From NCBI GenBank assembly GCA_015655015.1, contig JAATFV010000036.1, positions 22,253-86,252 on the forward strand: a stretch of DNA of 64,000 nt, given 5' to 3'. Source of the DNA: Chitinophagales bacterium. GTDB lineage: Bacteria > Bacteroidota > Bacteroidia > Chitinophagales > Chitinophagaceae. The first letter of the stretch is position 1; every line of letters begins with the position of its first letter. The position numbers and the translations under genes were made by a program. Below, piece after piece: positions 19,697 through 28,926 of the stretch. The notes beneath the pieces are model-generated. The model saw nothing but the letters and a program-made list of their open reading frames with translations, had not been told where the DNA came from and searched no databases.

Positions 19697-21635
19697 CAAA
19701 AATACAGTAGTCAATCACCGGATAATAAAGGAAGCCCTTCGCATCCGCAAGGTAGAAGAGAAATTCCTGGAGCTGTTCTCCCTGGGTAAGCTGAACGGAA
19801 CCGTTCATACCTGCGTGGGCCAGGAGTTCTCCGCCGTCGCCTTTGCGGGACAATTGAAGAAAAAGGATTTTGTTTTCTCCAACCACCGCTGTCACGGGCA
19901 TTATCTTGCTTTTACAGGCGACACCAGGGGATTACTGGCGGAATTACTGGGAAAAGCATCCGGCACCTGCGGGGGAATTGGCAGTAGCCAGCACTTATGC
20001 CATAATAACTTTTTCTCCAATGGGATACAGGGGGGGATCGTCCCGGTAGCAGCAGGATATGCACTTGGAAACAAACTGAAGCAGAACGGCGCCATCGGGA
20101 TCGTATTCATCGGGGACGGCACCCTGGGCGAAGGTGCCTTGTATGAGACGATGAATATCATTTCCAAATGGGAAATACCCCTGCTGATCGTCTGTGAGAA
20201 TAATTTCTACGCCCAGTCCACCCCCCAGCATATCAACCTGGCAGGAGATATACGGGCGAGGGCAGCGGCATTCGGGATAAAAACAAGCCAGGGAGATACG
20301 GGTTCTCCCGATGCTCTTATGCACCAGGCCCGGGAAGCGATCGATTACGTGCGCAATGAGACCAAACCTTGCTTTTTTCTCGTCGACACCTACCGGTTGA
20401 ACGCACACTCCAAAGGAGATGACGACCGTGATCCGGCTGATGTAGCCCTTCATAGCGAAAAGGACTTCCTCAATATTTTTAAGAACGAATCCCCGGATTA
20501 TTTCCAGCGATATAAAGAAACGATCGATACGGAAATCAATTCGATGGTGGAAGAGATCTTACAGGAAGAAGACCTGGCCATCGAAAAATATTATCAGCAA
20601 CAGGAAAATGTTTCCGACAGGCGCTGGACACCATTGGAAGCGATCAATAAAAGGCAGGTAGAACTGCTCAATACTTTCTTCCGGGAACAGATAATTACGG
20701 ACGAAAGGACCGTGTTTATCGGGGAAGATATTCATTCACCCTATGGAGGCGCTTTCAAAGTGACCAAAGAATTGTCTTTCCTTCGCCCGGAAAGGGTCTT
20801 TACTTCCCCCATCTCCGAGTCGGCCATTACCGGTATCTCGAATGGGCTGGCGCTGAATGGCTTCCGGCCTTTCACCGAGATCATGTTCGGCGATTTTATG
20901 ACCCTGGCTTTCGACCAGATCGTCAATCATGCGTCGAAATTTCACCACATGTTCAACAAAAAAGTGAACTGTCCCGTGGTGATACGCACACCGATGGGGG
21001 GAAGAAGAGGGTACGGCCCTACCCATTCGCAGACCCTGGATAAATTCCTGGTCGGGATCGACAACGTAAAGACGGTAGCTCTCAATACCTTCCTGGATCC
21101 CGCTATTATTTACCGGTCTGTCCATGCAGAACAGCACCCCGTCATCGTGATAGAGAACAAGACGGATTATGGTAAAAAGATAGCCCAGCACCAGGCAAAG
21201 AATTTCATATACGAATACAACGGAGATGTTTTCCCGGTAGTCCGCATTCGCCCGGCCGTCTCCATACCTTCCCTCACCATCGTGGCTTACGGGGGAATGG
21301 CGGACATCGTTGCCGGACTGTTGGATCAGATATTTACAGAAGCGGATCACAAGCCCGAGCTGATCGTTCCATCCCTGATCTCCCATTTACCGGTGGACCT
21401 GGTTGTTGAATCCGTGAACAGAACGGGCCGTCTGCTGGTGATCGAAGAAGGGACAGGGTTTGCCGGTATCGGCAGCGAACTGATCGCCTCGGTAGTAGAA
21501 AATACGGAGTTTAAGATCAGGACACGGCGGGTCGCAGCCCATCCCGTTCCTATTCCCTCCGTAAAATCCCTGGAGAATATCATATTGCCTGATAGGACAA
21601 GGATCTTACAGGAAATAAAATTCAGCTTTCAATAA
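19689..21635 (+). CDS. ThDP-dependent 2-oxoacid dehydrogenase E1, fused alpha and beta subunits
   Basis: Alpha part: SNHRCHGHYLAF, ThDP motif GDGTLGEG...CENNFYAQST. Beta part: GEDIHSPYGGAFKVTKEL, RVFTSPISESAITGISNGLALNGFRPFTEIMFGDF. Confidence 0.92.
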   Translation: MLSKNTVVNHRIIKEALRIRKVEEKFLELFSLGKLNGTVHTCVGQEFSAVAFAGQLKKKDFVFSNHRCHGHYLAFTGDTRGLLAELLGKASGTCGGIGSSQHLCHNNFFSNGIQGGIVPVAAGYALGNKLKQNGAIGIVFIGDGTLGEGALYETMNIISKWEIPLLIVCENNFYAQSTPQHINLAGDIRARAAAFGIKTSQGDTGSPDALMHQAREAIDYVRNETKPCFFLVDTYRLNAHSKGDDDRDPADVALHSEKDFLNIFKNESPDYFQRYKETIDTEINSMVEEILQEEDLAIEKYYQQQENVSDRRWTPLEAINKRQVELLNTFFREQIITDERTVFIGEDIHSPYGGAFKVTKELSFLRPERVFTSPISESAITGISNGLALNGFRPFTEIMFGDFMTLAFDQIVNHASKFHHMFNKKVNCPVVIRTPMGGRRGYGPTHSQTLDKFLVGIDNVKTVALNTFLDPAIIYRSVHAEQHPVIVIENKTDYGKKIAQHQAKNFIYEYNGDVFPVVRIRPAVSIPSLTIVAYGGMADIVAGLLDQIFTEADHKPELIVPSLISHLPVDLVVESVNRTGRLLVIEEGTGFAGIGSELIASVVENTEFKIRTRRVAAHPVPIPSVKSLENIILPDRTRILQEIKFSFQ

Positions 21636-23212
21636 TGGCATTATTACAGGAAATACAAGTTCCCCTCCTTGCGGTGAATGATACCACTCTTACCGTAGTG
21701 GAAATAAATTTTTCCACCGGGAGCAAGGTGAAAAAAGGCGACCTTATCATGGTATTCGAGACCTCCAAGACCACCTATGATGTCGAAGCGGGGGAAGATG
21801 GATATATCCAATATTTATGTGAGACGGATCATGATTATGAAGTGAATGAGGTCGTGGCGAAGATCTACAGCGATGCGGCCGAAGCGGAAACCGCCCTGGC
21901 AGGTAAGCCCCTTGCGCCGGCAGGGCAGATTCTTGCATCAGGGGGACAACCGCTCACATCGGCAGGACAGGTTCTCCCTGTGGGCAGACAGATTCTTCCG
22001 TTGTCAGGGCACCCTTCAGCCGGAATGCCAATGGGCAATCAGCATTCTTTTGCGGCTTACGCATCCGTGCAGCCGCTTCCGGATCAACTACCCGCAGGTC
22101 CCGACTCTGTCTCCGATCAGCCTTTGCCTTTCTGGCAAGGAGAGACGCTGTTTTCCCTGGAAGCTTCGAACCTGATAGCGTCTTCCGGGATCGACCGGGC
22201 TGTTTTTGCAGGCAGGGACTTTGTCAGCAAAGGGGATGTTCTGGCCGTCCTGCAATCCTTATCGGGAATGGCTTCCACAGCAGGAGTATCTTCCGGAACG
22301 GCAGCATCTTCCGCGACAGGTTTCCCTTCCCCAACAGGCGTTCCCTCCGCGACAGGCATGACTTCTGCCGGACCGGCCTCCAAATCGCCGAAAACGACTC
22401 CTGCCAGGGCCATTCTGCCGGCAGATCCCGCTAAGGTGATCCTGGAAAAATTGTCTTCCGGTAAGAAGAGGGAAATAGAATATCTCGGCGAAGTACAATC
22501 GACAGGCCTTACCAGCACCATCCATGTATATATAGATACGGGAAACATATTCACGCATATCAACCGGTCCCTGAAATACCTGAAGGACTCCTTGCTGCCT
22601 GTCATTATATACGAAGTTTCCAGGTTGCTGACAGATTATCCCCTTTTGAACGCCTATTTCACCGGCGAGGCGATCGCCAGGTATAAAGACGTCAATACCG
22701 GTTTCGCCATCGATATAGACAAAGGACTGAAGGTATTGAAGATCCCCATGGCGGGGCAAAAAAGCATTCCCGAAATTGAACAGGCGATCATGCAGCTGTC
22801 AGGCAGTTACCTGGACGACGATTTGCAAATAGAGGACCTGACGGATATTACCTTCACGATAACGGATCTCTCATCGGAAGGAGTTGCTTTCTTCCGCCCC
22901 CTGATCAATAAAATGAACAGCTCTATACTGGGAGTCTCGGCTATCGATGAGAAGCTCCGGCGTTGTACCCTTAGTCTTACCTTTGACCACCGGGTGACCG
23001 AAGGTAAGCTGGCTGCCCGCTTCCTGAAAGAATTGAAGGAAAGGCTGGAATCCTACCGGGCGAATGATCTTACCTTCCTTTCGCAGAGCATTACCTGCTT
23101 TAAATGTTACAAAACATTGAAAGAGGATCTCGCTGGTACCGGTTTTGTCCATTGTATCACCCCGGAAGGAAAAGAGGGATATATTTGCCAGAGCTGTCTA
23201 AAAGGTTTCTGA
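21635..23212 (+). CDS. Lipoyl-bearing 2-oxoacid dehydrogenase E2 acyltransferase with C-terminal Cys-rich knuckle
   Basis: Lipoyl domain with FETSKTTYDVEA (K45); degenerate PSBD SLEASNLIASSGIDRAVFAGRDFVSKGDVLAVL; catalytic FDHRVTEGKLAARFL; C-term CFKC...CQSC. Confidence 0.9.
   Translation: MALLQEIQVPLLAVNDTTLTVVEINFSTGSKVKKGDLIMVFETSKTTYDVEAGEDGYIQYLCETDHDYEVNEVVAKIYSDAAEAETALAGKPLAPAGQILASGGQPLTSAGQVLPVGRQILPLSGHPSAGMPMGNQHSFAAYASVQPLPDQLPAGPDSVSDQPLPFWQGETLFSLEASNLIASSGIDRAVFAGRDFVSKGDVLAVLQSLSGMASTAGVSSGTAASSATGFPSPTGVPSATGMTSAGPASKSPKTTPARAILPADPAKVILEKLSSGKKREIEYLGEVQSTGLTSTIHVYIDTGNIFTHINRSLKYLKDSLLPVIIYEVSRLLTDYPLLNAYFTGEAIARYKDVNTGFAIDIDKGLKVLKIPMAGQKSIPEIEQAIMQLSGSYLDDDLQIEDLTDITFTITDLSSEGVAFFRPLINKMNSSILGVSAIDEKLRRCTLSLTFDHRVTEGKLAARFLKELKERLESYRANDLTFLSQSITCFKCYKTLKEDLAGTGFVHCITPEGKEGYICQSCLKGF
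21908..22012 (+). repeat. 5 x 21-bp degenerate in-frame repeat in E2 linker
   Basis: Protein repeats PLAPAGQ/ILASGGQ/PLTSAGQ/VLPVGRQ/ILPLSGH. Confidence 0.75.
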
Positions 23213-23216
23213 TAAA

Positions 23217-24119
23217 ATGGAAGAAAAGATCAAAGAAATAGTTTCAGTCTTCACAAAGGTCCCCGTAGATCAGATCGGCCCGGCTACTCCTGTCGGCCGT
23301 TCAGCCATGCAAAGCTCCATCCTCCTCCACCGGATGTATGCAAGACTGGCGGAAGAAGGCCTTGCCGTAGATAATTACGGGAATATTAAAGTTTTCGCTG
23401 ACCTGCTGAAGTACAGATCGGGTCAAACGTCGGATTTGGCAGTTTTTGAAAGATCGGGCCGTACGGTTCCTGATGGATCAGGTTCAGCTATCCTGGATGG
23501 ATCAGGTCATACTATTTCGGATGGATCAGGCGCTGCGATTCCTGCCAACGGACAGTCTGGTCTCTCCGGGGGCTACCTGTCGGCTGACCTGCCCGCGCGC
23601 ACGCATATCCGCTCCTTCGTGGCAGGAGCGAATACCAGTGTACCTTCATCAGGGATCGGGATCGATATAGAGGAGGTATCCGGCCTGCCCCTGACCAATG
23701 ACTTCCGGAAGGATGAATTCTACAAAATGAATTTTACCGCGACGGAAATTGCGTATTGTATCCTGCAGCCGGATCCCTATTCCTCCTTTGCCGGACTGTT
23801 TGCTGCTAAAGAAGCCATTATCAAGGCAGATGGCCGGGATCGGTTTAAGGTCTTCAACTCGATAGAGATCGGTCATTCTCCCGAAGGGAAACCGGTATAT
23901 CCAGGCTTTGAGCTGTCTATTTCCCATGCCGGGAAAATGGCTGTCGCCGTAGCTGTTCCTTCAGGAGGAAGCGCTGCTTTATCGCAGGCTCCCCCGACTT
24001 CCGGCGGACAGAACCCTGCCGTTGCCGGCAAAGGTTCCCCCGCCGCCTGGCTGGCTGTGCTGGCCCTGGCGCTTTCAGTCATTGCACTTCTCCTTGTCCT
24101 CACCCATTGGCATGAATAG
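23217..24119 (+). CDS. Acyl carrier protein fused to AcpS-type 4'-phosphopantetheinyl transferase and C-terminal TM helix
   Basis: N-term ACP-like helices (IKEIVSVFTKVPVDQIGP...SSILLHRMYARLAEEGL...KVFADLL). PPTase GIGIDIEEVSGL, FAGLFAAKEAIIKADG, LSISHAGKMAVAVAV. C-term WLAVLALALSVIALLLVL. Confidence 0.85.
   Translation: MEEKIKEIVSVFTKVPVDQIGPATPVGRSAMQSSILLHRMYARLAEEGLAVDNYGNIKVFADLLKYRSGQTSDLAVFERSGRTVPDGSGSAILDGSGHTISDGSGAAIPANGQSGLSGGYLSADLPARTHIRSFVAGANTSVPSSGIGIDIEEVSGLPLTNDFRKDEFYKMNFTATEIAYCILQPDPYSSFAGLFAAKEAIIKADGRDRFKVFNSIEIGHSPEGKPVYPGFELSISHAGKMAVAVAVPSGGSAALSQAPPTSGGQNPAVAGKGSPAAWLAVLALALSVIALLLVLTHWHE
23472..23543 (+). repeat. 3 x 24-bp in-frame tandem repeat (DGSGxxIx)
   Basis: GATGGATCAGGTTCAGCTATCCTG / GATGGATCAGGTCATACTATTTCG / GATGGATCAGGCGCTGCGATTCCT. 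Confidence 0.85.
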
Positions 24120-24125
24120 AGCAAT

Positions 24126-24872
24126 ATGAAGATCTCCATCGTCACAGCCACTTACAACAGCGCCGCAACAGTAAAAGATACCCTTCGCTCCATTCAGCGG
24201 CAGGACCACCCGGATATCGAGCATATCATAATAGACGGCCAGTCGAAGGACAATACCCTGGAGCTGGTATCCGGATTCCCCCATATTGCGAAAGTCATAT
24301 CGGAGAAGGATAAAGGCATTTATGACGCTATGAACAAAGGAATTGTCACGGCCACCGGCGAGGTGATCGGTATCCTCAATTCCGACGATATTTATACGGA
24401 TCCCACCGTGCTGTCCACCGTAGCAGAGGTGTTCAGTGACCCAAAAGTAATGACCTGTTACGCCGACTTGCAGTATGTTCATCCTACAGATTTGAACAGG
24501 ACGATCCGTACCTGGAAGTCCGGGCCCTTTAAAAGAAAGAATTTTTATAATGGCTGGATGCCGCCCCATCCCACTTTTTTTGTGCGATCGAAAGTCTACG
24601 ATGATGTGGGATTATTCAATTTAGATCTCCTTTCGGCCGCAGATTATGAAATAATGCTGCGTATTCTCCTCAAACATGGTTTAACTTCGCAATATATTCC
24701 CAGGGTCATTGTAAAAATGCGGGCAGGTGGAATGAGCAATGCGTCCTTTGGCAATAGGATCAGGGCTAATAAAGAAGATCGGCTGGCATGGAAATTGAAT
24801 GGGTTACAACCTCATTTCTTTACATTGTATATGAAACCGATCCGAAAAATTACTCAATTTATAATCAAGTAA
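24126..24872 (+). CDS. Glycosyltransferase family 2
   Basis: [54 protein letters not shown]. Confidence 0.93.
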   Translation: MKISIVTATYNSAATVKDTLRSIQRQDHPDIEHIIIDGQSKDNTLELVSGFPHIAKVISEKDKGIYDAMNKGIVTATGEVIGILNSDDIYTDPTVLSTVAEVFSDPKVMTCYADLQYVHPTDLNRTIRTWKSGPFKRKNFYNGWMPPHPTFFVRSKVYDDVGLFNLDLLSAADYEIMLRILLKHGLTSQYIPRVIVKMRAGGMSNASFGNRIRANKEDRLAWKLNGLQPHFFTLYMKPIRKITQFIIK

Positions 24873-24880
24873 TCATTATT

Positions 24881-25996
24881 ATGGCAAAAGTTGCATTGAT
24901 CACCGGCGTTACAGGGCAGGATGGCGCCTATTTAAGTGAGTTATTATTGAAAAAAGGATATATCGTACATGGTATTAAGAGAAGGAGTTCTCTGTTCAAT
25001 ACGGACAGGATCGACCATCTCTACCAGGATCCCCACGAATCCCATGTGCATTTTCATCTCCATTATGGCGATCTTACGGATTCTACCAACCTGATCCGTA
25101 TCATACAGGAGACTCAGCCGGATGAAATTTATAACCTGGCGGCTATGAGCCATGTACATGTGAGCTTTGAAATGCCGGAATATACCGCAAATGCAGATGG
25201 CATCGGCACCTTGCGTATACTGGAAGCGGTTCGCTTACTGGGCATGACAAAAAAGACAAAGATTTACCAGGCCTCCACTTCCGAGCTGTACGGACTGGTT
25301 CAGGCTGTTCCCCAGAGTGAAACGACTCCTTTCTACCCGCGTTCTCCTTATGCAGTGGCTAAATTATACGGCTACTGGATCACGGTGAACTATCGGGAAG
25401 CGTATGGGATGTATGCGACCAATGGCATTTTGTTCAACCATGAATCTCCCCTGCGGGGCGAGACTTTCGTTACCCGTAAGATCACCCGGGGCGTAGCGAA
25501 GATCGCTCTTGACTTCCAGGACAAGATCTTTTTGGGCAATCTCGATGCAAGACGCGACTGGGGGCATGCCAAAGACTATGTAGAGGCTATGTGGCGGATC
25601 CTGCAACAGCCTGTGGCTGAGGACTATGTGATAGCTACCGGCATTACTACCCCTGTCCGTGAATTTGTCCGGATGGCTTTTGCCGAAGTAGGAGTCGAAC
25701 TGGAATTCAAGGGTAAGGATGAAAAGGAAGTGGGTGTGGTCGTGTCCAGCACCAACCCGGATTTCCAGGTCCCGGTAGGGAAGGAAGTAGTGGCTGTAGA
25801 TGCCCGGTATTTCCGCCCGACGGAAGTAGACCTCCTGATCGGAGATCCTACCAAGGCGCAAACAAAATTAGGCTGGAAGCCCGTCTATGATCTGCCCATG
25901 CTGGTAAAGGAAATGGTCTCGGCCGATGTACAGCTGTTCCGGAAAGAAAAAGTCCTGAAAGACTCCGGGTTCTCTATAAAAAATCAGTACGAATAA
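24881..25996 (+). CDS. gmd: GDP-mannose 4,6-dehydratase
   Basis: [36 protein letters not shown] opens at 24788 but ATG 24881 matches the family start. Confidence 0.96.
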   Translation: MAKVALITGVTGQDGAYLSELLLKKGYIVHGIKRRSSLFNTDRIDHLYQDPHESHVHFHLHYGDLTDSTNLIRIIQETQPDEIYNLAAMSHVHVSFEMPEYTANADGIGTLRILEAVRLLGMTKKTKIYQASTSELYGLVQAVPQSETTPFYPRSPYAVAKLYGYWITVNYREAYGMYATNGILFNHESPLRGETFVTRKITRGVAKIALDFQDKIFLGNLDARRDWGHAKDYVEAMWRILQQPVAEDYVIATGITTPVREFVRMAFAEVGVELEFKGKDEKEVGVVVSSTNPDFQVPVGKEVVAVDARYFRPTEVDLLIGDPTKAQTKLGWKPVYDLPMLVKEMVSADVQLFRKEKVLKDSGFSIKNQYE

Positions 25997-25999
25997 ACT

Positions 26000-26929
26000 A
26001 TGCAACCACACGATAAAATATATGTCGCAGGCCATCGGGGAATGGTAGGCTCCGCGATCACCAGGAAGCTGCAAAAGGAAGGGTTTACGAATCTGCTGCA
26101 AAGGACGTCTGCCGAGCTGGACCTTAAGGACCAGGCTGCTGTGCGGGGTTTCTTTGAAAAAGAGAGACCAGACTATGTTTTTCTGGCAGCGGCAAAAGTG
26201 GGAGGGATTCTCGCCAATAATATCTACCGGGGCGAGTTTCTCTATGACAACCTCATGATCCAGAACAATACCATTGACGCGGCTTATCGCTCCGGAGTGA
26301 AAAAGCTGATGTTCCTGGGATCCTCCTGCATCTACCCCAAGCTGGCCCCGCAGCCCCTGAAAGAAGAGTATTTGCTGACAGGCGAGCTGGAGCCTACCAA
26401 TGAGCCCTATGCCATCGCCAAGATTGCCGGCATTAAAATGGCGGACGCCTATCGCTCGCAATACGGATGCAATTTCATTTCCGTCATGCCTACGAACCTT
26501 TATGGCCCCAATGATAATTATGACCTGAACAATTCCCATGTATTGCCCGCCCTTATCCGGAAATTCCATGAGGCAAAGCAAAAAGGCGAGCCGGAAGTAA
26601 TCCTATGGGGCTCCGGTAAACCCAGGCGGGAATTCCTCCATGCCGATGACCTGGCGGATGCGTGCTTCTTTCTCATGCAGCAATTCAATGAGGCCGGTTT
26701 TGTCAATATTGGCACGGGGGAAGACCTGGAGATCAAAGAATTGGCTGAAATGGTAAAGAATATCGTCGGTTATACCGGTGAAATAAAGAATGACCTCACT
26801 AAACCTGACGGCACCCCCAGAAAATTGATGGATGTGAGCAAGCTGCATCGGCTGGGCTGGACAGCCAGCATCAGCCTGGAGGATGGCATTCGCAGGGTCT
26901 ACGAGGAATTTAAAAAGACCCATCCTTAA
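26000..26929 (+). CDS. fcl: GDP-L-fucose synthase
   Basis: [53 protein letters not shown]. Confidence 0.96.
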   Translation: MQPHDKIYVAGHRGMVGSAITRKLQKEGFTNLLQRTSAELDLKDQAAVRGFFEKERPDYVFLAAAKVGGILANNIYRGEFLYDNLMIQNNTIDAAYRSGVKKLMFLGSSCIYPKLAPQPLKEEYLLTGELEPTNEPYAIAKIAGIKMADAYRSQYGCNFISVMPTNLYGPNDNYDLNNSHVLPALIRKFHEAKQKGEPEVILWGSGKPRREFLHADDLADACFFLMQQFNEAGFVNIGTGEDLEIKELAEMVKNIVGYTGEIKNDLTKPDGTPRKLMDVSKLHRLGWTASISLEDGIRRVYEEFKKTHP

Positions 26930-26940
26930 CCCAACCGCCT

Positions 26941-27684
26941 GTGTTCTCCTTTTTTAGAAAAAAAACTCCTCAACTTGCCGCCGACTTTAGCCGGTTGGAA
27001 TGTGATATGCACTCTCACTTCATTCCCGGCATTGACGACGGGTCTCCGGATATGGCGACTTCCCTGGAATTGATCAGGGGATTGATAGATCTGGGCTACA
27101 AAAGGATCATTACGACCCCCCATGTCCTGTCGGATCTTTATCCCAATACGCCTGACACTATCGGCGCGGGTTACCAGGATGTGCTGGCCGAATTAAAGCG
27201 GCAAAATATCTCCGTGGAATTCAGGGCGGCGGCGGAGTACCTGATGGACGATGAGTTTGTCCGGATGCTGGAGGAAGACAAGCCGCTGCTGACCTTGAAA
27301 GACAAGATGGTATTGGTAGAGCTGTCTTTTGCCGTCCCTGCCATCAACCTCAAAGAAATATTATTCCAGATGCAGCTGAAGGGCTACCAGCCTGTTCTGG
27401 CCCATCCGGAGAGATACCTGTACTTCGGGGGTAATAAAGGCTGGTATGATCAGTTGAAAGACATTGGCTGTCTCTTCCAGGTCAATCTTCTTTCCCTGAG
27501 AGGGTATTATGGCAAGGCCTCTCTTGAGCTGGCCCATCACCTGATCAAAAAGAAATATGTTGATCTGTTAGGCACTGATATGCACCATGTCAGGCACCTG
27601 GAAAGTCTCCGGTCTTCCCCGCTGCTGATGGATACGGTTAATAAGCTGCTGGATTCCGGGCTGATCCGGAATGCCACGTTATAA
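26941..27684 (+). CDS. CpsB/CapC/YwqE-type tyrosine-protein phosphatase (PHP domain)
   Basis: DMHSHFIPGIDDGSPDMATSLELIRGL, ITTPHV, LAHPERY, LGTDMHHVRH; GTG start. Confidence 0.9.
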   Translation: MFSFFRKKTPQLAADFSRLECDMHSHFIPGIDDGSPDMATSLELIRGLIDLGYKRIITTPHVLSDLYPNTPDTIGAGYQDVLAELKRQNISVEFRAAAEYLMDDEFVRMLEEDKPLLTLKDKMVLVELSFAVPAINLKEILFQMQLKGYQPVLAHPERYLYFGGNKGWYDQLKDIGCLFQVNLLSLRGYYGKASLELAHHLIKKKYVDLLGTDMHHVRHLESLRSSPLLMDTVNKLLDSGLIRNATL

Positions 27685-27764
27685 TCGCGGGCTTCTCCCC
27701 CAATGTTGGCACTTTACTTCCTGTTCATTAAACAAAGCCCCCCCCTCTCTTGTAGTAAAAGATC

Positions 27765-28643
27765 ATGAACGTCTTTACCATCAAGGATCTGGAGAACCTA
27801 TCAGGTATCAAGGCCCATACTATCCGCATATGGGAACAGCGGTATAATTTTCTAAAACCCTGTCGTACAGAAACAAATATCCGCTATTACTGCAACGAGG
27901 AATTAAAGACCCTTTTGAATATATCCCTGCTGAATAAATACGGATATAAGATCTCGCAGATCGATAAGATGAGCGAACAGGAGTTGAATACCAGGCTGCT
28001 TTTCCTTTTAGATAAGAATGCCCGCCAGGAGAGGATCGTTATCGAGCTGATCGCCTATATGATCGACCTTGATATCGAAAGCTTCGAACAGGTGCTGGAC
28101 AATTATATTGAGATGAATGGGATTGACAAGTCGATCGACCAGATCATTTTCCCCTTTCTTCACCGCATTGGTATCCTTTGGCTTACCAATCATATCCATC
28201 CTGCCCAGGAACACCTGGTGTCAAATATCATCCGCCAGAAACTAATTGTAGGAATAGAAGGGGCCATACCCCGGGTAAACGCCAATAGAACGGTGCTCCT
28301 GTTCCTGCCGGAAGGTGAGTATCATGAACTGGGGCTACTCTACGTATACTATCTTTTAAAGAGGCAGGGCGCCAGAGTGCTCTATCTGGGCGCCGATATG
28401 CCCCTAAAAGATGTGGAGATGGTCTGCCGGTTCAAGAACCCTGATTACCTGTATACGCATCTTACCGGGATCGCGGGAAATTTTAACTTTGAGAAATTTC
28501 TTTCCCAAACCAGCCAGCGAATGCCGGGAATACCCCTTGTCATTTCCGGCGAACTGGCCCGGACCCAGATGCGAAAGATACCTTCCGGGGTGAATTTCAA
28601 GCGATCCCTGCCCGAAGTGCTGGAGTTTGTTTCTACCCTATAG
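27765..28643 (+). CDS. MerR-family regulator with B12-binding domain (CarH/LitR-like)
   Basis: HTH: FTIKDLENLSGIKAHTIRIWEQRYNFLKPCRTETNIRYY. Cobalamin region W139-x9-E149H150 (WLTNHIHPAQEH) and EYHELG (ExHxxG). Confidence 0.88.
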   Translation: MNVFTIKDLENLSGIKAHTIRIWEQRYNFLKPCRTETNIRYYCNEELKTLLNISLLNKYGYKISQIDKMSEQELNTRLLFLLDKNARQERIVIELIAYMIDLDIESFEQVLDNYIEMNGIDKSIDQIIFPFLHRIGILWLTNHIHPAQEHLVSNIIRQKLIVGIEGAIPRVNANRTVLLFLPEGEYHELGLLYVYYLLKRQGARVLYLGADMPLKDVEMVCRFKNPDYLYTHLTGIAGNFNFEKFLSQTSQRMPGIPLVISGELARTQMRKIPSGVNFKRSLPEVLEFVSTL

Positions 28644-28865
28644 AACCGGCATTTATCTGCGTCCTGTAAGCTGTCCCGCCTTGCTGTAGTTCCTGCAAGC
28701 TCCCCGCTTTGCCCATGACTGCTCTAATCTGCCTATTTTACCCCCTCCTGCCACCCCGTCAGTCTCTGCGCCAAAGGCCCATTTTTTGCATATACAGAAT
28801 AGGCAGGAAGTAATGAATTGATTGTCTTTCCATTAATATTTTAACTAAACCACTAGACACTAAAG

Positions 28866-28897
28866 TTTGTCTTCCTTCCCTTTTGTGTTTAAATTTG
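28866..28897 (+). promoter_or_regulatory. Bacteroidota-type promoter for the sigma factor-idi operon
   Basis: TTTG (28866-28869), N20, TAAATTTG (28890-28897), matching TTTG/TAnnTTTG. Confidence 0.6.
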
Positions 28898-28926
28898 CGA
28901 TTAAGATCATTAAACATTTTGTTAAC

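Noticed and set aside
20736-21386. 216-aa antisense ORF opposite the E1 gene
   Set aside because: Shadow ORF of a conserved dehydrogenase.
23472-23543. Possible CRISPR-like array from 24-bp repeats
   Set aside because: No spacers; repeats are contiguous, in frame and translated as a linker.
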